A program made the translations under genes and the position numbers. 64,000 bases of DNA from the NCBI GenBank assembly GCA_029266945.1, contig JARIED010000005.1:172997-236996 (forward strand). Direction: 5' to 3'. The notes beneath the pieces are model-generated. The model saw nothing but the letters and a program-made list of their open reading frames with translations. It had not been told where the DNA came from and made no database searches. This DNA is from Slackia sp. (GTDB taxonomy: Bacteria > Actinomycetota > Coriobacteriia > Coriobacteriales > Eggerthellaceae). This document shows positions 18,281 through 28,550 of the stretch, piece after piece. Within the stretch, counting starts at the first letter, position 1. The number at the start of each line of letters is the position of its first letter.

Positions 18281-19642
18281 CTACGCGTGCTCGAAAACCA
18301 GGATGTTTTCGACATGCGGCGTATGCGGGAACATATCCACGGGCTGCATCTCGACGATGCGGTACCCGTGCTCCACCAGATACGCGGCGTCGCGCGCCTG
18401 CGTTTCGGGGTTGCAGGAGATGTACACGATGCGACGCGGCGCGAGCGCGCAGGCCGCCTTGAGAAAATCGGGCGTCGAGCCGCTGCGCGGCGGGTCCATG
18501 AGCAACACGTCGAGATGCTCGCCGCGAGCCGCCAGGCCGCGCATGAACGCGCCCGCATCCGCCGCCACGAACTCGGCGTCGATGCCGTTGTGGCGCGCAT
18601 TGTTGCGCGCATCGGCCACGGCATCGGGGCGCTCTTCCACACCGATGACGCGCGCCGCGCCGGGGCCGCCGCCCACGCCGCGAGCCGCCACCAGACCGAT
18701 CGTGCCCGTGCCGCAATACGCATCCATCACCGTCTCATCGCCCGTCAGGCGCGCCATCTCGATGGCGCGCGTGTACAGCACCTCGGTCTGGTCGGAATTC
18801 ACCTGATAGAACGACTTCGAAGAAATGCGAAACGTCAGCCCGCACAGAGAATCAAGAATGAATCCAGGGCCGTACAGCGTGCGCTCCTTGTCGCCCATGA
18901 TCACGTTGGTCTTGCGCGTGTTGACGTTCTGCACCACCGTGGTCACCGACGAATGCGCCTTCTTCAGCGCCTTCACGAACGCGCGCGACGCGGGAAAATC
19001 CTCCTCGCGCGTGACGAGCGTCACCATGACCTCGCCCGACGTATGGCCGACGCGCACCTGCACGTGGCGCAGGAACCCCGTGTCGGCATCTTCGTCGTAC
19101 GGAGCCATGCCGAAGTTGCCCATGAGTTCACGCACCGTCAGAATGATGCGCTTGGCCTCGGGGTTTTCGATCAGACACTCGCGCGAGTCGATCACGCGAT
19201 GCGTTCCGCGCTCGTACATGCCGCACAGAATGCGGCGCTTGCGCGCGCGGCGGTCGTACACGGCCACGTAGGGCGAAACCACCTTGTTGCGGTAGTAGCG
19301 CGGATCTTTCATGCCGGCGATGGCGCCCACCTCGGCCCCGTCGCACAAAAGGTCGGCGAACAGCGCCTCCATGCGCTCCTGCTTTTCCTTCAGCTGCCTG
19401 CGATACGGAACGCGCAGCAGCTCGCAGCCGCCGCAACGGCCGTCGATCGGGCAAAACAGCCCGCTGCGGCGGGCGCTATGGGCGCTCTCGTTTTTCGAAG
19501 CCTCGACCTGGCGGACGTCGCGTTCCGTCATGCGCACCCGCTGGCCGCGCGCCGACGAAGGCGCATTCGTGCGAACGCGTCCCTTCTGCTGTTTGGCGCC
19601 GTTTCCTGTGTGATGTCGTTTCTTTTTTTCCATACCGGCCAT
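18281..19642 (-). CDS. RNA (uracil-5-)-methyltransferase, RumA/RlmD-TrmA type
   Basis: A 453-residue SAM-dependent methyltransferase that forms 5-methyluridine in rRNA or tRNA. An N-terminal 4Fe-4S-type cysteine set is visible (Cys64-x5-Cys70-x2-Cys73 in FCPIDGRCGGC, with another Cys in SRECLIEN). The SAM motif DAYCGTGTIGL, the DPPRSG motif and the catalytic cysteine in YISCNPET are intact. A Lys/Arg-rich 40-residue N-terminal extension takes the place of a full TRAM domain. The start is uncertain: ATG 19642 (MAGMEKKK) or 19633; neither has a strong ribosome site. Whether the target is rRNA or tRNA cannot be told here. Confidence 0.9.
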   Translation of the reverse strand: MAGMEKKKRHHTGNGAKQQKGRVRTNAPSSARGQRVRMTERDVRQVEASKNESAHSARRSGLFCPIDGRCGGCELLRVPYRRQLKEKQERMEALFADLLCDGAEVGAIAGMKDPRYYRNKVVSPYVAVYDRRARKRRILCGMYERGTHRVIDSRECLIENPEAKRIILTVRELMGNFGMAPYDEDADTGFLRHVQVRVGHTSGEVMVTLVTREEDFPASRAFVKALKKAHSSVTTVVQNVNTRKTNVIMGDKERTLYGPGFILDSLCGLTFRISSKSFYQVNSDQTEVLYTRAIEMARLTGDETVMDAYCGTGTIGLVAARGVGGGPGAARVIGVEERPDAVADARNNARHNGIDAEFVAADAGAFMRGLAARGEHLDVLLMDPPRSGSTPDFLKAACALAPRRIVYISCNPETQARDAAYLVEHGYRIVEMQPVDMFPHTPHVENILVFEHA

Positions 19643-19799
19643 TGTAGCGTTCGAGCGGCCGAAACGCCGCGAACCCGTCGGCCATTCGCAAGCTGCACAG
19701 ACGAAGGCCGAGGCGAGCCGACAAGGAAAACCCACGACCTTGCCACGATTCCACGGTACAATAAATGTTTTTCCGCATCACCTCGCGAAAGGAGAATCG

Positions 19800-21440
19800 G
19801 TGTCTTCCCCAATTCGCACGTTTTTCGAAATCATCTGGCTGTATTGCAAGGGCTTCCGCCCTGTCGAATTCGTCCGAGAGGACGATCGCATCTCGCTGCA
19901 CCCCAGCGGCTGGCGCGTCAACGGCTCGGGCAGGCTCAAGCGCGCCAAAGACGCCGTGAACTACCTCGAATCGGCCGAGCCCGAGCAATGGCGCCAGATC
20001 TATTGCGGCATGACGCCGTTCCTGGTTTCCGACAAGGGCAACGTCAAGCACATCGACGGCAGCCCTGTGAAGATGACCCTGGCGAACGGCCGCTACCAAA
20101 TCATGTACAAACCCGAAGATTCGCGCGGCCGCGGCAGGGACGGACGGACGCATAAAAAACGCGTGTACCGCTCCATGCTGGTGGCCATGGCCTGGCTCGA
20201 TTTCCGCAAGGGCGACACCGGCCACGAAATCCACCACATCAACGGCTATCGCACCGACGACCGCGTGTCCAACCTCATGATCGTCGACCACGAAGAGCAC
20301 CTGCGCATCCACAACCTGGGGCCCTGCGCGCTCAGCGGCCTTCCCGACGAACGCATCGTCGACGCGCCTGCTGGCTGCGAGGCCGAAGGCGAAGAGCCCG
20401 AAACATTCGCCGGCGCCCATGTGGCCCTGAAGCCCGAGACGAAAAACCAGGACGCCGAGCCACGCAAGAAGAAGCGCCGTCGCGGCAAGCGCGGAGGCAA
20501 AGGCCGCTCGGGAATAGCGCAGCAGCAGCAAACGGAGCAGCCCGGGCGCGAGGCCGAAGACGAACGCCCCCAGGCAGACGCACGACCCGAAGCGACCGAA
20601 GACGAACGCGAGCGCGACAACGCGGTCTCACGCCGCAATACGTCCGATGACCGGTCCGAGGCCGAACCCGCCGACAACGTCGAAGCCGCCGAAGCTTCCG
20701 CCGATGCCGACGCCGACGCGAGCAACAAGGCGCCTGAAGCCGACAAGCGTCGCGGACGCTGCAAACGCAAGAAGAACCGCGGTTCGGCGGCAAGCGAAAA
20801 CGCACCCAAGCCCGAAGCACGCGACGAAAGCGAAGCCGAGGAAAAGCATGGAGCCGCATCCGAAGAAAGCGTGCAGGCCAACGGCACGCCTTCGCACGAC
20901 GCGGACCGGAAGAAATCCTCCAAACGCAGCGGCAGGCGCAAAAACGACGGCAGCGAAGCGAAACCCGAACGCGCCGTCGATTGGGCGGCGCCCAGAGCAC
21001 GCCTCGATGAAAGCCTGGGCGCCTTCCTGAAAACGGTGCAGGCCGACAACACCGAGCACACGGTCGATGAGAAGGAGACCAGCAAGGCGGCCAAACCCGT
21101 CTATCGCTCCCTGAAGCCATTTCTCACCTGTCCCGACGCGGTCGCCGCATTCGACGCGTCGCTCGGCGGCATCAGGACGATCGTGCAGGCCTACCGCGAT
21201 TCCGGCGCAGAGATTCCCGCGCCCGTGCATTCGATGCTCGGCACCCTGCACCAGGTGGTCAAGGACTGCGTGAAGCGCATCGCCGCCGAAGGCGACGCGG
21301 TAGAGACCGCCTGCCTCAGGGAGCTGCTCGTGGACGAGGCCTCCAGGCCGCTGTTCAAAAAGACCGTGCATGCGCGCAAGTTCCGCCAGTGCATCTCGGT
21401 CGTCGATTCTCGCAACGAAGCGGAATCGAAGCAGGCATAG
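19800..21440 (+). CDS. HNH-domain protein with long charged low-complexity region
   Basis: A 546-residue protein starting at GTG 19800, 6 bases after GAAAGGAG. The N-terminal 175 residues resemble phage-type HNH/NUMOD proteins: an FLVSDKGNVKHIDG-like beta segment, then YRSMLVAMAWLDF and GHEIHHINGYRTDDRVSNLM (His-His-Asn order), ending in EEHLRIHN. Residues about 200-430 are Lys/Arg/Glu/Asp/Ala-rich, disordered and without motifs (KKKRRRGKRGGKG occurs early in it). The last 105 residues form an apparent helical domain I do not recognise. An HNH nuclease fused to such a tail on a chromosome with no phage genes nearby is unusual. It may be a domesticated homing-type nuclease, or an RNA/DNA-binding protein that reuses the fold. 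No operon partner. Confidence 0.7.
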   Translation: MSSPIRTFFEIIWLYCKGFRPVEFVREDDRISLHPSGWRVNGSGRLKRAKDAVNYLESAEPEQWRQIYCGMTPFLVSDKGNVKHIDGSPVKMTLANGRYQIMYKPEDSRGRGRDGRTHKKRVYRSMLVAMAWLDFRKGDTGHEIHHINGYRTDDRVSNLMIVDHEEHLRIHNLGPCALSGLPDERIVDAPAGCEAEGEEPETFAGAHVALKPETKNQDAEPRKKKRRRGKRGGKGRSGIAQQQQTEQPGREAEDERPQADARPEATEDERERDNAVSRRNTSDDRSEAEPADNVEAAEASADADADASNKAPEADKRRGRCKRKKNRGSAASENAPKPEARDESEAEEKHGAASEESVQANGTPSHDADRKKSSKRSGRRKNDGSEAKPERAVDWAAPRARLDESLGAFLKTVQADNTEHTVDEKETSKAAKPVYRSLKPFLTCPDAVAAFDASLGGIRTIVQAYRDSGAEIPAPVHSMLGTLHQVVKDCVKRIAAEGDAVETACLRELLVDEASRPLFKKTVHARKFRQCISVVDSRNEAESKQA

Positions 21441-21596
21441 CGCAGGCCGATGCGCTACCCTTGGCTGTAACGGGACGCCGATGCTATGAAAGTGCATCCG
21501 CAACGTCTCGCAGACGGACGCATGCACGAAAGCCCGCCGTTCGGCGCCGCAGGCGCGACGACGGCACGAAACCGCGTACCTGAAAGGAGCGTAATC

Positions 21597-21968
21597 ATGA
21601 ACTTCATCCTCCGTTGCCTCGTGACCGCCGTCGCCGTGGCCGCGGCCGTCTGGCTCGTGCCCGGCATCGAGGTGGCCCCGATCACCGAAACCTGGGCATG
21701 CGTCGCGGTGCTCGCCCTGTTCCTTTCCCTGCTCGATATCTCGCTCAAGCCCATCCTGCAGGTGCTCAGCCTGCCGGTGTCGGTGCTCACCCTGGGCATC
21801 TTCTATCTCGTGGTGAACACCTTTGTGCTCTATATCGCGTCCTGGATGGCAAACGGCCTGTTCAACGTCGGGTTCGAAATTTCAAGCTTCGGCAGCGCCT
21901 TCGTAGCGAGCATTGTCATCAGCATCGTCAGCTCGATCGTCGGCTCCATCGCCGGCGCGAAAGACTGA
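21597..21968 (+). CDS. PF04020 (YvlD/phage-holin-4-like) membrane protein
   Basis: A 123-residue protein with four hydrophobic helices and a family-typical start, MNFILRCLVTAVAVAAAVWLV. The later LSLPVSVLTLGIFYLVVN segment is the strongest family signature (DUF360/'phage holin family 4'). Its function is unknown despite the holin label; some relatives are in cell-envelope stress operons. ATG 21597 follows GAAAGGAG. It is the second of two rightward genes after the HNH protein, with a 156-base gap. Confidence 0.85.
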   Translation: MNFILRCLVTAVAVAAAVWLVPGIEVAPITETWACVAVLALFLSLLDISLKPILQVLSLPVSVLTLGIFYLVVNTFVLYIASWMANGLFNVGFEISSFGSAFVASIVISIVSSIVGSIAGAKD

Positions 21969-22040
21969 ACGCTCGTTTTCCCGTTCCGACGCGCGGCCCA
22001 TCGACGACCGCACGCATCCGACGCCCCGACAACGCCGCAA

Positions 22041-22086
22041 CACGACGACGGCCCCCTGCAGCGATTCGCAGGGAGCCGTCGTCGTG
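22041..22086. terminator. Long perfect hairpin after the PF04020 gene
   Basis: CACGACGACGGC and CCCTGC pair with GCAGGG and GCCGTCGTCGTG. There is no T-run on either strand, so it may be a transcript-stabilising end rather than a classical intrinsic terminator. Confidence 0.5.
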
Positions 22087-22191
22087 AAGGAACCGAATGC
22101 CGCGCCGGATAAGCGAATCACGCCGCGTATCGACACGCCAGGCTTCGTACGCTGCGCGACACGCACCCGCCCCGTGTGCCCCTCACGACAA

Positions 22192-22222
22192 AAAAAGAGC
22201 CGCGCCGTAGCGCGACTCCTTT
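22192..22222 (-). terminator. Terminator of groES-groEL
   Basis: On the minus strand GGAGTCGCGC-loop-GCGCGGCTC is followed by TTTTTTTG. It lies 50 bases past the groEL stop. Confidence 0.85.
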
Positions 22223-22271
22223 CGTAAGCAGAGGCATGGCGTTTGGCCGAATCAGCAAACCTGGAAAGGGT

Positions 22272-23921
<1,650 letters not shown>

Positions 23922-23990
23922 TCACTCCTTCGTGTGATACGGCGGGCGATGTATGTGCCGTCCGCCGTGGAAATGGCGAGAATGCGGGAT

Positions 23991-24281
23991 TTAGTCGGTG
24001 TAGACGCCGTACAGGTCGTCGAAACGCAGGATGATGACCTCTTCGTCATCGACCGTGACCTCGGTGCCGCCGAACTTGCCGTACAGCACTCGATCGCCCA
24101 CCTTGACGGGAACGGGAACCAGGTTGCCGTCCTTGTCATGCTTGCCCTCGCCAACGGCCAGAACGACGCCGCTTTGCGGCTTCTCTTTGGCAGCAGAGGC
24201 GATGTACAGACCAGAAGCGGTGGTCTCTTCAGCTTCGTCGCGCTTGATGATGACGCGATCGCCCAAAGGCTTGAGATTCAT
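23991..24281 (-). CDS. groES: Co-chaperonin GroES
   Basis: A 96-residue co-chaperonin that caps the GroEL ring. It starts MNLKPLGDRVIIKRDEAEE and contains the mobile loop ETTASGLYIASAAKEKP and the roof-loop region GKHDKDGNLVPVPVKVGDRVLYGKFGG. ATG 24281 follows an AGAGAGGA ribosome site; the open frame upstream to 24338 would run through the operator. It is the first gene of the groESL operon and the only groES in the window, so it may serve both GroEL copies. Confidence 0.97.
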   Translation of the reverse strand: MNLKPLGDRVIIKRDEAEETTASGLYIASAAKEKPQSGVVLAVGEGKHDKDGNLVPVPVKVGDRVLYGKFGGTEVTVDDEEVIILRFDDLYGVYTD

Positions 24282-24331
24282 GATCGTTATCCTCTCTCTA
24301 GCTTCCCTTTGATAGTGGGGCTTCGTGAGTG

Positions 24332-24358
24332 CTAGCACTGTACGCCTTCGAGTGCTAA
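24332..24358. promoter_or_regulatory. CIRCE operator of groESL
   Basis: On the minus strand the half-site TTAGCACTC (24350-24358) is perfect, followed by a 9-base spacer and CAGTGCTAG (two mismatches to GAGTGCTAA). An extra overlapping half-site, GAGTGCTAG, is at 24327-24335 on the plus strand. HrcA control of both groEL loci is expected. Confidence 0.85.
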
Positions 24359-24770
24359 CTGATGGCTATACTACCATCGCTCGGCACGGATGCAAGAGAA
24401 ATAACGGCGTTTCGATCGGTTTCTTTTCAATCGTTACGCTTGCGTCACATTCCACGCGCGACCCCTCCGCATCGACGAGCAGATCAGGTTCTGCTTCGCG
24501 CGCGTCATATATGCGCGAAACCCCGCCTCCGCTGCATATGCATTCTTCTGCACAGTAGCCCGATATCGGCGTTTTAGTGGACATTTTTTGCATATTATTG
24601 ACCGCTTACCCGATAAAATATGCTTTCGACACCCAAAAGCTCTCATTTCAATGCATGATTGCCGCATAAAAAGCTTTATTTACTCCTTTTTGTCGAAATT
24701 ACTCTTTCAAAATAAAGCGCCCTATGCAATAATGCCCCAAGATATTTTTGATTGACTGCACAAAATATGT
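24359..24770. other. Gene-free intergenic stretch, partly AT-rich
   Basis: Between the divergent groESL operon and the ABC importer. The first 200 bases are GC-rich without a gene. From about 24560 the sequence becomes AT-rich and carries an inverted repeat, GCATATT (24590-24596) and AATATGC (24617-24623), with a 20-base gap. Short open frames here have no ribosome site and no recognisable product. Confidence 0.5.
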
Positions 24771-24802
24771 ATCTTGATAAGATTATATTACCTGTTCATA
24801 AA
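24771..24802 (+). promoter_or_regulatory. Candidate promoter and overlapping palindrome for the ABC importer
   Basis: TTGATA (24774-24779), a 17-base spacer and CATAAA (24797-24802). A perfect palindrome ATCTT-GAT-AAGAT (24771-24783) covers the -35 box and is placed as a repressor operator would be. The leader to the first gene would be about 220 bases long. Confidence 0.4.
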
Positions 24803-25030
24803 TCATTTATTACTTGTGCATTATCCCAAAACTCATGGAAAATTATACCGCTTGCGCGGAAGAAGCCGCCGCTCCCCCGCAATCAAGCCCCCGCAAAAGC
24901 GAAAACCGTTGACGCCCTTCCCGAAAGGACTGACCTTCACGTTCCGAACGCCCGAAAAAACAGGGCATCATCCTCCGACCGACCGCGGCACGAAGCCGCT
25001 TCGGCATAGCCCCCGCAGAAAGGACCACGC

Positions 25031-25840
25031 ATGATGAAGAAAAAAGCCCTCTTCCTCACCCTGGCGGTCGCCGCCCTCTGTGCGCTTCCGCTGCTCGCCT
25101 CCTGCTCCGGAAGCGGTTCGTCCGACACCGCCGAGCCCGCAGCCGACGGCAGCTACACCCTCGTCGAAAACGGCAAGCTCACCGTTGCCGCCTCTCTCGA
25201 CTTCCCCCCGTTCGAGAACCTCAATAACGGTAATGTCGAAGGTTTCGAGGTCGACCTGATGAAGGCCATCTCCGACAAGCTCGGCCTTGAGTGCAACTAC
25301 TTGCCTACCATGAAGTTCGACACCATTATTCCCGCCCTGGTGGCAGGCGGCACAGCCGATGTCGGCGTTTCCGGCTTCACCATCACCCCCGAGCGCGAGG
25401 AGGAAGTGGACTTCTCCACCCCGTTCTGCGACACCAACCAGTGCATCGTGGTGCCGAACGAATCCGACATCACCGATGAGTCGCAGCTCGCAGGCAAGCG
25501 CATCGGCGCCGAAACCGGCACCACCGGCCTCACCTGGTCCAAGGAAAATCTCTCCGACGCCCAGGAAATCGTCGCCTTCGACGAGTACCCCGCCGTCTTC
25601 GCCGCCCTGCAGTCCGGCCAGGTCGCAGCAGCCGTCCTCGACAAGCCCGTCGCCGACTACTACATCAAGGTCGCCTACTCCGACTGCCAGGTGGTCAAAG
25701 AGATTCCCACCGGCGAGCAGTACGGCATCGCCGTGAGCAAGGAGAACCCGAACCTCACCGCCGCCATCAACGATGCCATCGCCGCCCTCGATGCCGACGG
25801 CACCATCGCCGAGCTCAACCAGAAGTGGTTCGGCATCTAA
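25031..25840 (+). CDS. ABC amino-acid importer, lipoprotein substrate-binding protein (family 3)
   Basis: A 269-residue extracellular solute-binding lipoprotein. The N-terminus is a lipoprotein signal with lipobox LASC, lipid anchor at Cys25. The mature part is a family-3 binding protein: LDFPPFENL, then GFEVDLMKAISDKLG and GVSGFTITPEREEEVDFSTPF, which binds polar or cationic amino acids. ATG 25031 follows AAAGGA; a second ATG is the next codon. It is the first gene of a binding-protein/permease/ATPase importer. The gap to the permease holds two strong hairpins, which may lower expression of the later genes relative to this one. The exact amino acid is not predictable. Confidence 0.92.
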   Translation: MMKKKALFLTLAVAALCALPLLASCSGSGSSDTAEPAADGSYTLVENGKLTVAASLDFPPFENLNNGNVEGFEVDLMKAISDKLGLECNYLPTMKFDTIIPALVAGGTADVGVSGFTITPEREEEVDFSTPFCDTNQCIVVPNESDITDESQLAGKRIGAETGTTGLTWSKENLSDAQEIVAFDEYPAVFAALQSGQVAAAVLDKPVADYYIKVAYSDCQVVKEIPTGEQYGIAVSKENPNLTAAINDAIAALDADGTIAELNQKWFGI

Positions 25841-25854
25841 GACCCGATCGGACG

Positions 25855-25924
25855 CGCCGCTGTCGCCTCGCCGGCATGACAGCGGCGTCCTTGTCGGGCA
25901 CATGCCTCCGTGCCCGACAAGGAC
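25855..25924 (+). terminator. Tandem hairpins between binding protein and permease genes
   Basis: Hairpin 1: CGCCGCTGTC (25855-25864) with GACAGCGGCG (25878-25887). Hairpin 2: GTCCTTGTCGGGCAC (25887-25901) with GTGCCCGACAAGGAC (25910-25924). Neither has a U-run. They are better explained as a partial terminator or 3'-end stabiliser of the upstream cistron than as an operon end. Confidence 0.6.
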
Positions 25925-25974
25925 GCCTTGCGCCCGTACGCGATACTGTGGATTCCCGTTAGAAAGGCATCGTC

Positions 25975-27369
25975 ATGGACACCTTCGCTTCGCCGTCGCG
26001 TCGAAAGCACGTACTTGCGCAAGCTGCTTGCATCGCCGCATGCGCAATCGCAACCCTCTTCCTCGGCCTCGTGCTGACCTCCGCCGCGCCCTCCCAGGCG
26101 CATGCTCTCGAAGTGGAAGCCTGCACCGCCGCGCCGAACGAAGACGGCGGCAACCGCATTCTCGGAGCCACCCCCACCCGCGTCACGTGGCGCGCCCACT
26201 CCGCCGAAGACGAAAGCCTCTCGCGCATCACGCTGGCGTTCGCCGACGGCGTCGAGCTAAGCGCCGACAAAGTGAAGGTCACCGGTCTTTCCGGCCTCGA
26301 CCGCGTCGAATTGAATGCCCAGGCCAGCGCGCCAGGCGACGGAACCATCGTCATCGACATGCCCGAAGCGGCCCCCACAGGCGTTTCGTTCCTCATCGAA
26401 ATCTACAACGTGGTCTTTCCCGCCGACGGCGGAGAGTTCCAGGTGGCAGCCACCACCGAAGCCGCCGACGGAACCGTGAACGAGCTCGGCCCCCTCGGTG
26501 GCGTCATCACGGTTTCCGGCGTCAGCGTCGCCGAAGGAATCGCCGCGTGGCTCAACAACCAAAGCTGGGTCCAGGCCTGGAATTCCAACAAGTTCCTGCA
26601 CCTGTTCTTCGACCCCGCGATCATCGTGACCAGCATCCCGAGTGTGTTCAACGGCTGGCTGGCAGCGCTCGGCATCGTGGTCATCGCCTTCCCCGCCGCC
26701 ATCCCCGTGGGCTTCGTGCTCGCCCTGATGCGCATGGCCCGCTTCCGCGTCCTGCGCGCCGTGGCAGGCGCCTACGTCAACATCGTGCGCGGCACGCCTA
26801 TGTTCCTCCAGATCTACATCGCATTCTTCGGCCTGCCGCTGCTAGGCCTCAACATCAACAACTTCGCCCTGGGCTGCTGCGTCATGGCGCTGAATTCGAG
26901 CGCGTATCTGTGCGAGATTTTCCGCGCAGGCATCCAGTCCATCAGCAAGGGCCAGTTCGAGGCGGCCCGCTCGCTGGGCATGAACGGCGTGCAGACCATG
27001 ATTCACATCATCGCGCCGCAGGCCTTCCGCCGCGTCATCCCCACCATGACCAACGAGCTCATCCTGCTGTATAAGGACACCTCGCTGCTGGCCGCCGTGG
27101 GCATCATGGAAACGGTCATGTACGCCAAGACTATCACCGCCGCGACGGGCAACATCACCCCGTATATCGTTGCCGCAGGCTTCTATCTGATCGTCACACT
27201 GCCCATGAGCCGCATCACCCGCGCTATGGAAGACCGCGCCGGCACCCATAAGGTCGCCCTTAAAAAAAGGCCTGCCGACAAAGAGCCGAAATCGGTCACG
27301 AAGCAGGGCTGGAGCCCCGACCTGAACGCTGCGAAAGACGAACTCGCCATCAAGACGGCAGATCTATAG
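25975..27369 (+). CDS. ABC amino-acid permease with extra secreted N-terminal domain
   Basis: A 464-residue permease of the His/Glu/Gln/Arg type, twice the usual 220-250. Residues about 12-44 form a signal-peptide-like segment ending SQAHA. Residues 45-190 are hydrophilic and beta-rich (RITLAFADGVELSADKVKV, later SFLIEIYNVVFP), like a small extracytoplasmic domain. From about residue 205 the normal permease begins, with the EAA loop EAARSLGMNGVQTMIHII facing the ATPase, and a 45-residue basic C-terminal tail. Fused binding proteins on permeases are known, but this added domain is not a solute-binding fold I recognise. ATG 25975 has a GAAAGG ribosome site. It is the second gene of the importer, 11 bases before the ATPase gene. 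Confidence 0.88.
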   Translation: MDTFASPSRRKHVLAQAACIAACAIATLFLGLVLTSAAPSQAHALEVEACTAAPNEDGGNRILGATPTRVTWRAHSAEDESLSRITLAFADGVELSADKVKVTGLSGLDRVELNAQASAPGDGTIVIDMPEAAPTGVSFLIEIYNVVFPADGGEFQVAATTEAADGTVNELGPLGGVITVSGVSVAEGIAAWLNNQSWVQAWNSNKFLHLFFDPAIIVTSIPSVFNGWLAALGIVVIAFPAAIPVGFVLALMRMARFRVLRAVAGAYVNIVRGTPMFLQIYIAFFGLPLLGLNINNFALGCCVMALNSSAYLCEIFRAGIQSISKGQFEAARSLGMNGVQTMIHIIAPQAFRRVIPTMTNELILLYKDTSLLAAVGIMETVMYAKTITAATGNITPYIVAAGFYLIVTLPMSRITRAMEDRAGTHKVALKKRPADKEPKSVTKQGWSPDLNAAKDELAIKTADL

Positions 27370-27379
27370 GAGGCTCCCG

Positions 27380-28126
27380 ATGACCATCGATACGACGAAA
27401 TCCATCATCCGCATTCGCGACCTGCATAAAAGCTATGGCGATGTGGAAATCCTCAAGGGCATCGACCTGGACGTCTACAAAGGCGAAGTGGTCGTCATCC
27501 TGGGCCCGTCCGGTTCCGGCAAGTCCACCATGCTGCGCTGCGTGAACCGCCTCGAAGAGCCCACCAGCGGCCATATATACTTCGAAGACACGGAAATCAC
27601 CGACAAGAAGACCAACATCAACGAAGTGCGCAAAAACGTCGGCATGGTGTTCCAGAACTTCAACCTGTTCCCCCACCTGACCGCCAAGAAAAACGTCATG
27701 ATTGCCCAGCAGAAGGTGCTCAAGCGCTCCAAGGAAGAAGCCGAACGCATCGCGATTGAGCAGCTCGAACGAGTCGGACTGGGCGATCGCATGGACCACT
27801 ACCCCGACGGCCTGTCGGGCGGTCAGCAGCAGCGCGTGGCGATCGCCCGCGCCCTGGCCATGAACCCGCATGTGATGCTGTTCGACGAGGCCACGAGCGC
27901 CCTCGACCCCGAGCTGGTTCGCGGCGTCCTGGACGTCATGCGCCAGCTGGCCAAGGAGGGCATGACCATGATGGTGGTCACCCACGAGATGGGCTTCGCC
28001 CGCGACGTGGCCGACCACGTGATCTTCATGGAAGACGGCAAGGTGATCGAGCGAGGTGCGCCCGACGAAGTGTTCAACAATCCGAGATCCGAGCGTACGC
28101 GCGCTTTCATCGGCAACATCGCCTAA
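27380..28126 (+). CDS. ABC amino-acid importer ATP-binding protein (GlnQ type)
   Basis: A 248-residue ATPase that drives the importer encoded just upstream. Walker A GPSGSGKST is at residues 42-50, the Q-loop in VFQNFNLFPH, signature LSGGQQQR, Walker B MLFDEATSALDP and switch His in VVTHEMGFA. It is complete and typical of the polar amino-acid uptake family. The ribosome site AGGAGG lies directly after the permease stop codon, so the two genes are co-translated. A terminator follows after about 45 bases. Confidence 0.95.
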   Translation: MTIDTTKSIIRIRDLHKSYGDVEILKGIDLDVYKGEVVVILGPSGSGKSTMLRCVNRLEEPTSGHIYFEDTEITDKKTNINEVRKNVGMVFQNFNLFPHLTAKKNVMIAQQKVLKRSKEEAERIAIEQLERVGLGDRMDHYPDGLSGGQQQRVAIARALAMNPHVMLFDEATSALDPELVRGVLDVMRQLAKEGMTMMVVTHEMGFARDVADHVIFMEDGKVIERGAPDEVFNNPRSERTRAFIGNIA

Positions 28127-28170
28127 CATCGGCACATACCCCGCAATCGACGGACCTCCCTTCCGGACGA

Positions 28171-28213
28171 CGAAAGGCCCCTTGGACGAACCGAATGTCC
28201 GAGAGGCCTTTCG
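28171..28213 (+). terminator. Terminator of the ABC importer operon
   Basis: CGAAAGGCC (28171-28179) pairs with GGCCTTTCG (28205-28213), with an inner GGAC/GTCC pair. Confidence 0.65.
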
Positions 28214-28470
28214 CATACGGAGCAGCATTCGCGAGCCGCCGTTAGGAGGATTCGTTGCCGAAACGGCCAGCCATCTCGGCAGGAGGGTTCTACTCACACG
28301 CCCTTTCGCCTCAATCGACAAATGCAAGCGCCGCCCCCTCGATTCAAACCCTTTCGAATCAGGCCCGCATCCCGACCAAAGCCAAGAAATGTTCGCATGC
28401 ACGATAAGCCCTGCAGACGCCCGTCGAATCGCAAGCAGCCGCGATAACCCCTCGAAGCCCCCGCGAACAA
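28214..28470. other. Intergenic stretch without a visible gene
   Basis: Lies between the end of the ABC operon and the terminator of the convergent TetR gene. It has mixed composition and no ribosome site followed by a plausible frame. I see nothing else in it. Confidence 0.5.
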
Positions 28471-28510
28471 AAACGGCCCCTTTCGGATTTCGAGAACCGC
28501 AAGGGGCCGT
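28471..28510 (-). terminator. Terminator of the TetR-family gene
   Basis: ACGGCCCCTT and AAGGGGCCGT form a perfect 10-bp stem. On the minus strand it is followed by TTTTTGTTCG. Confidence 0.8.
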
Positions 28511-28550
28511 AGCTGAAAATAGCAACTTCGACAAACAAAGCGAAAGGGCC

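Noticed and set aside
19740..21440. Phage or integrative element around the HNH gene and the 'phage holin family' gene
   Set aside because: No integrase, terminase, structural genes, att-like repeats or tRNA are nearby; PF04020 proteins are ordinary bacterial membrane proteins despite the holin label.
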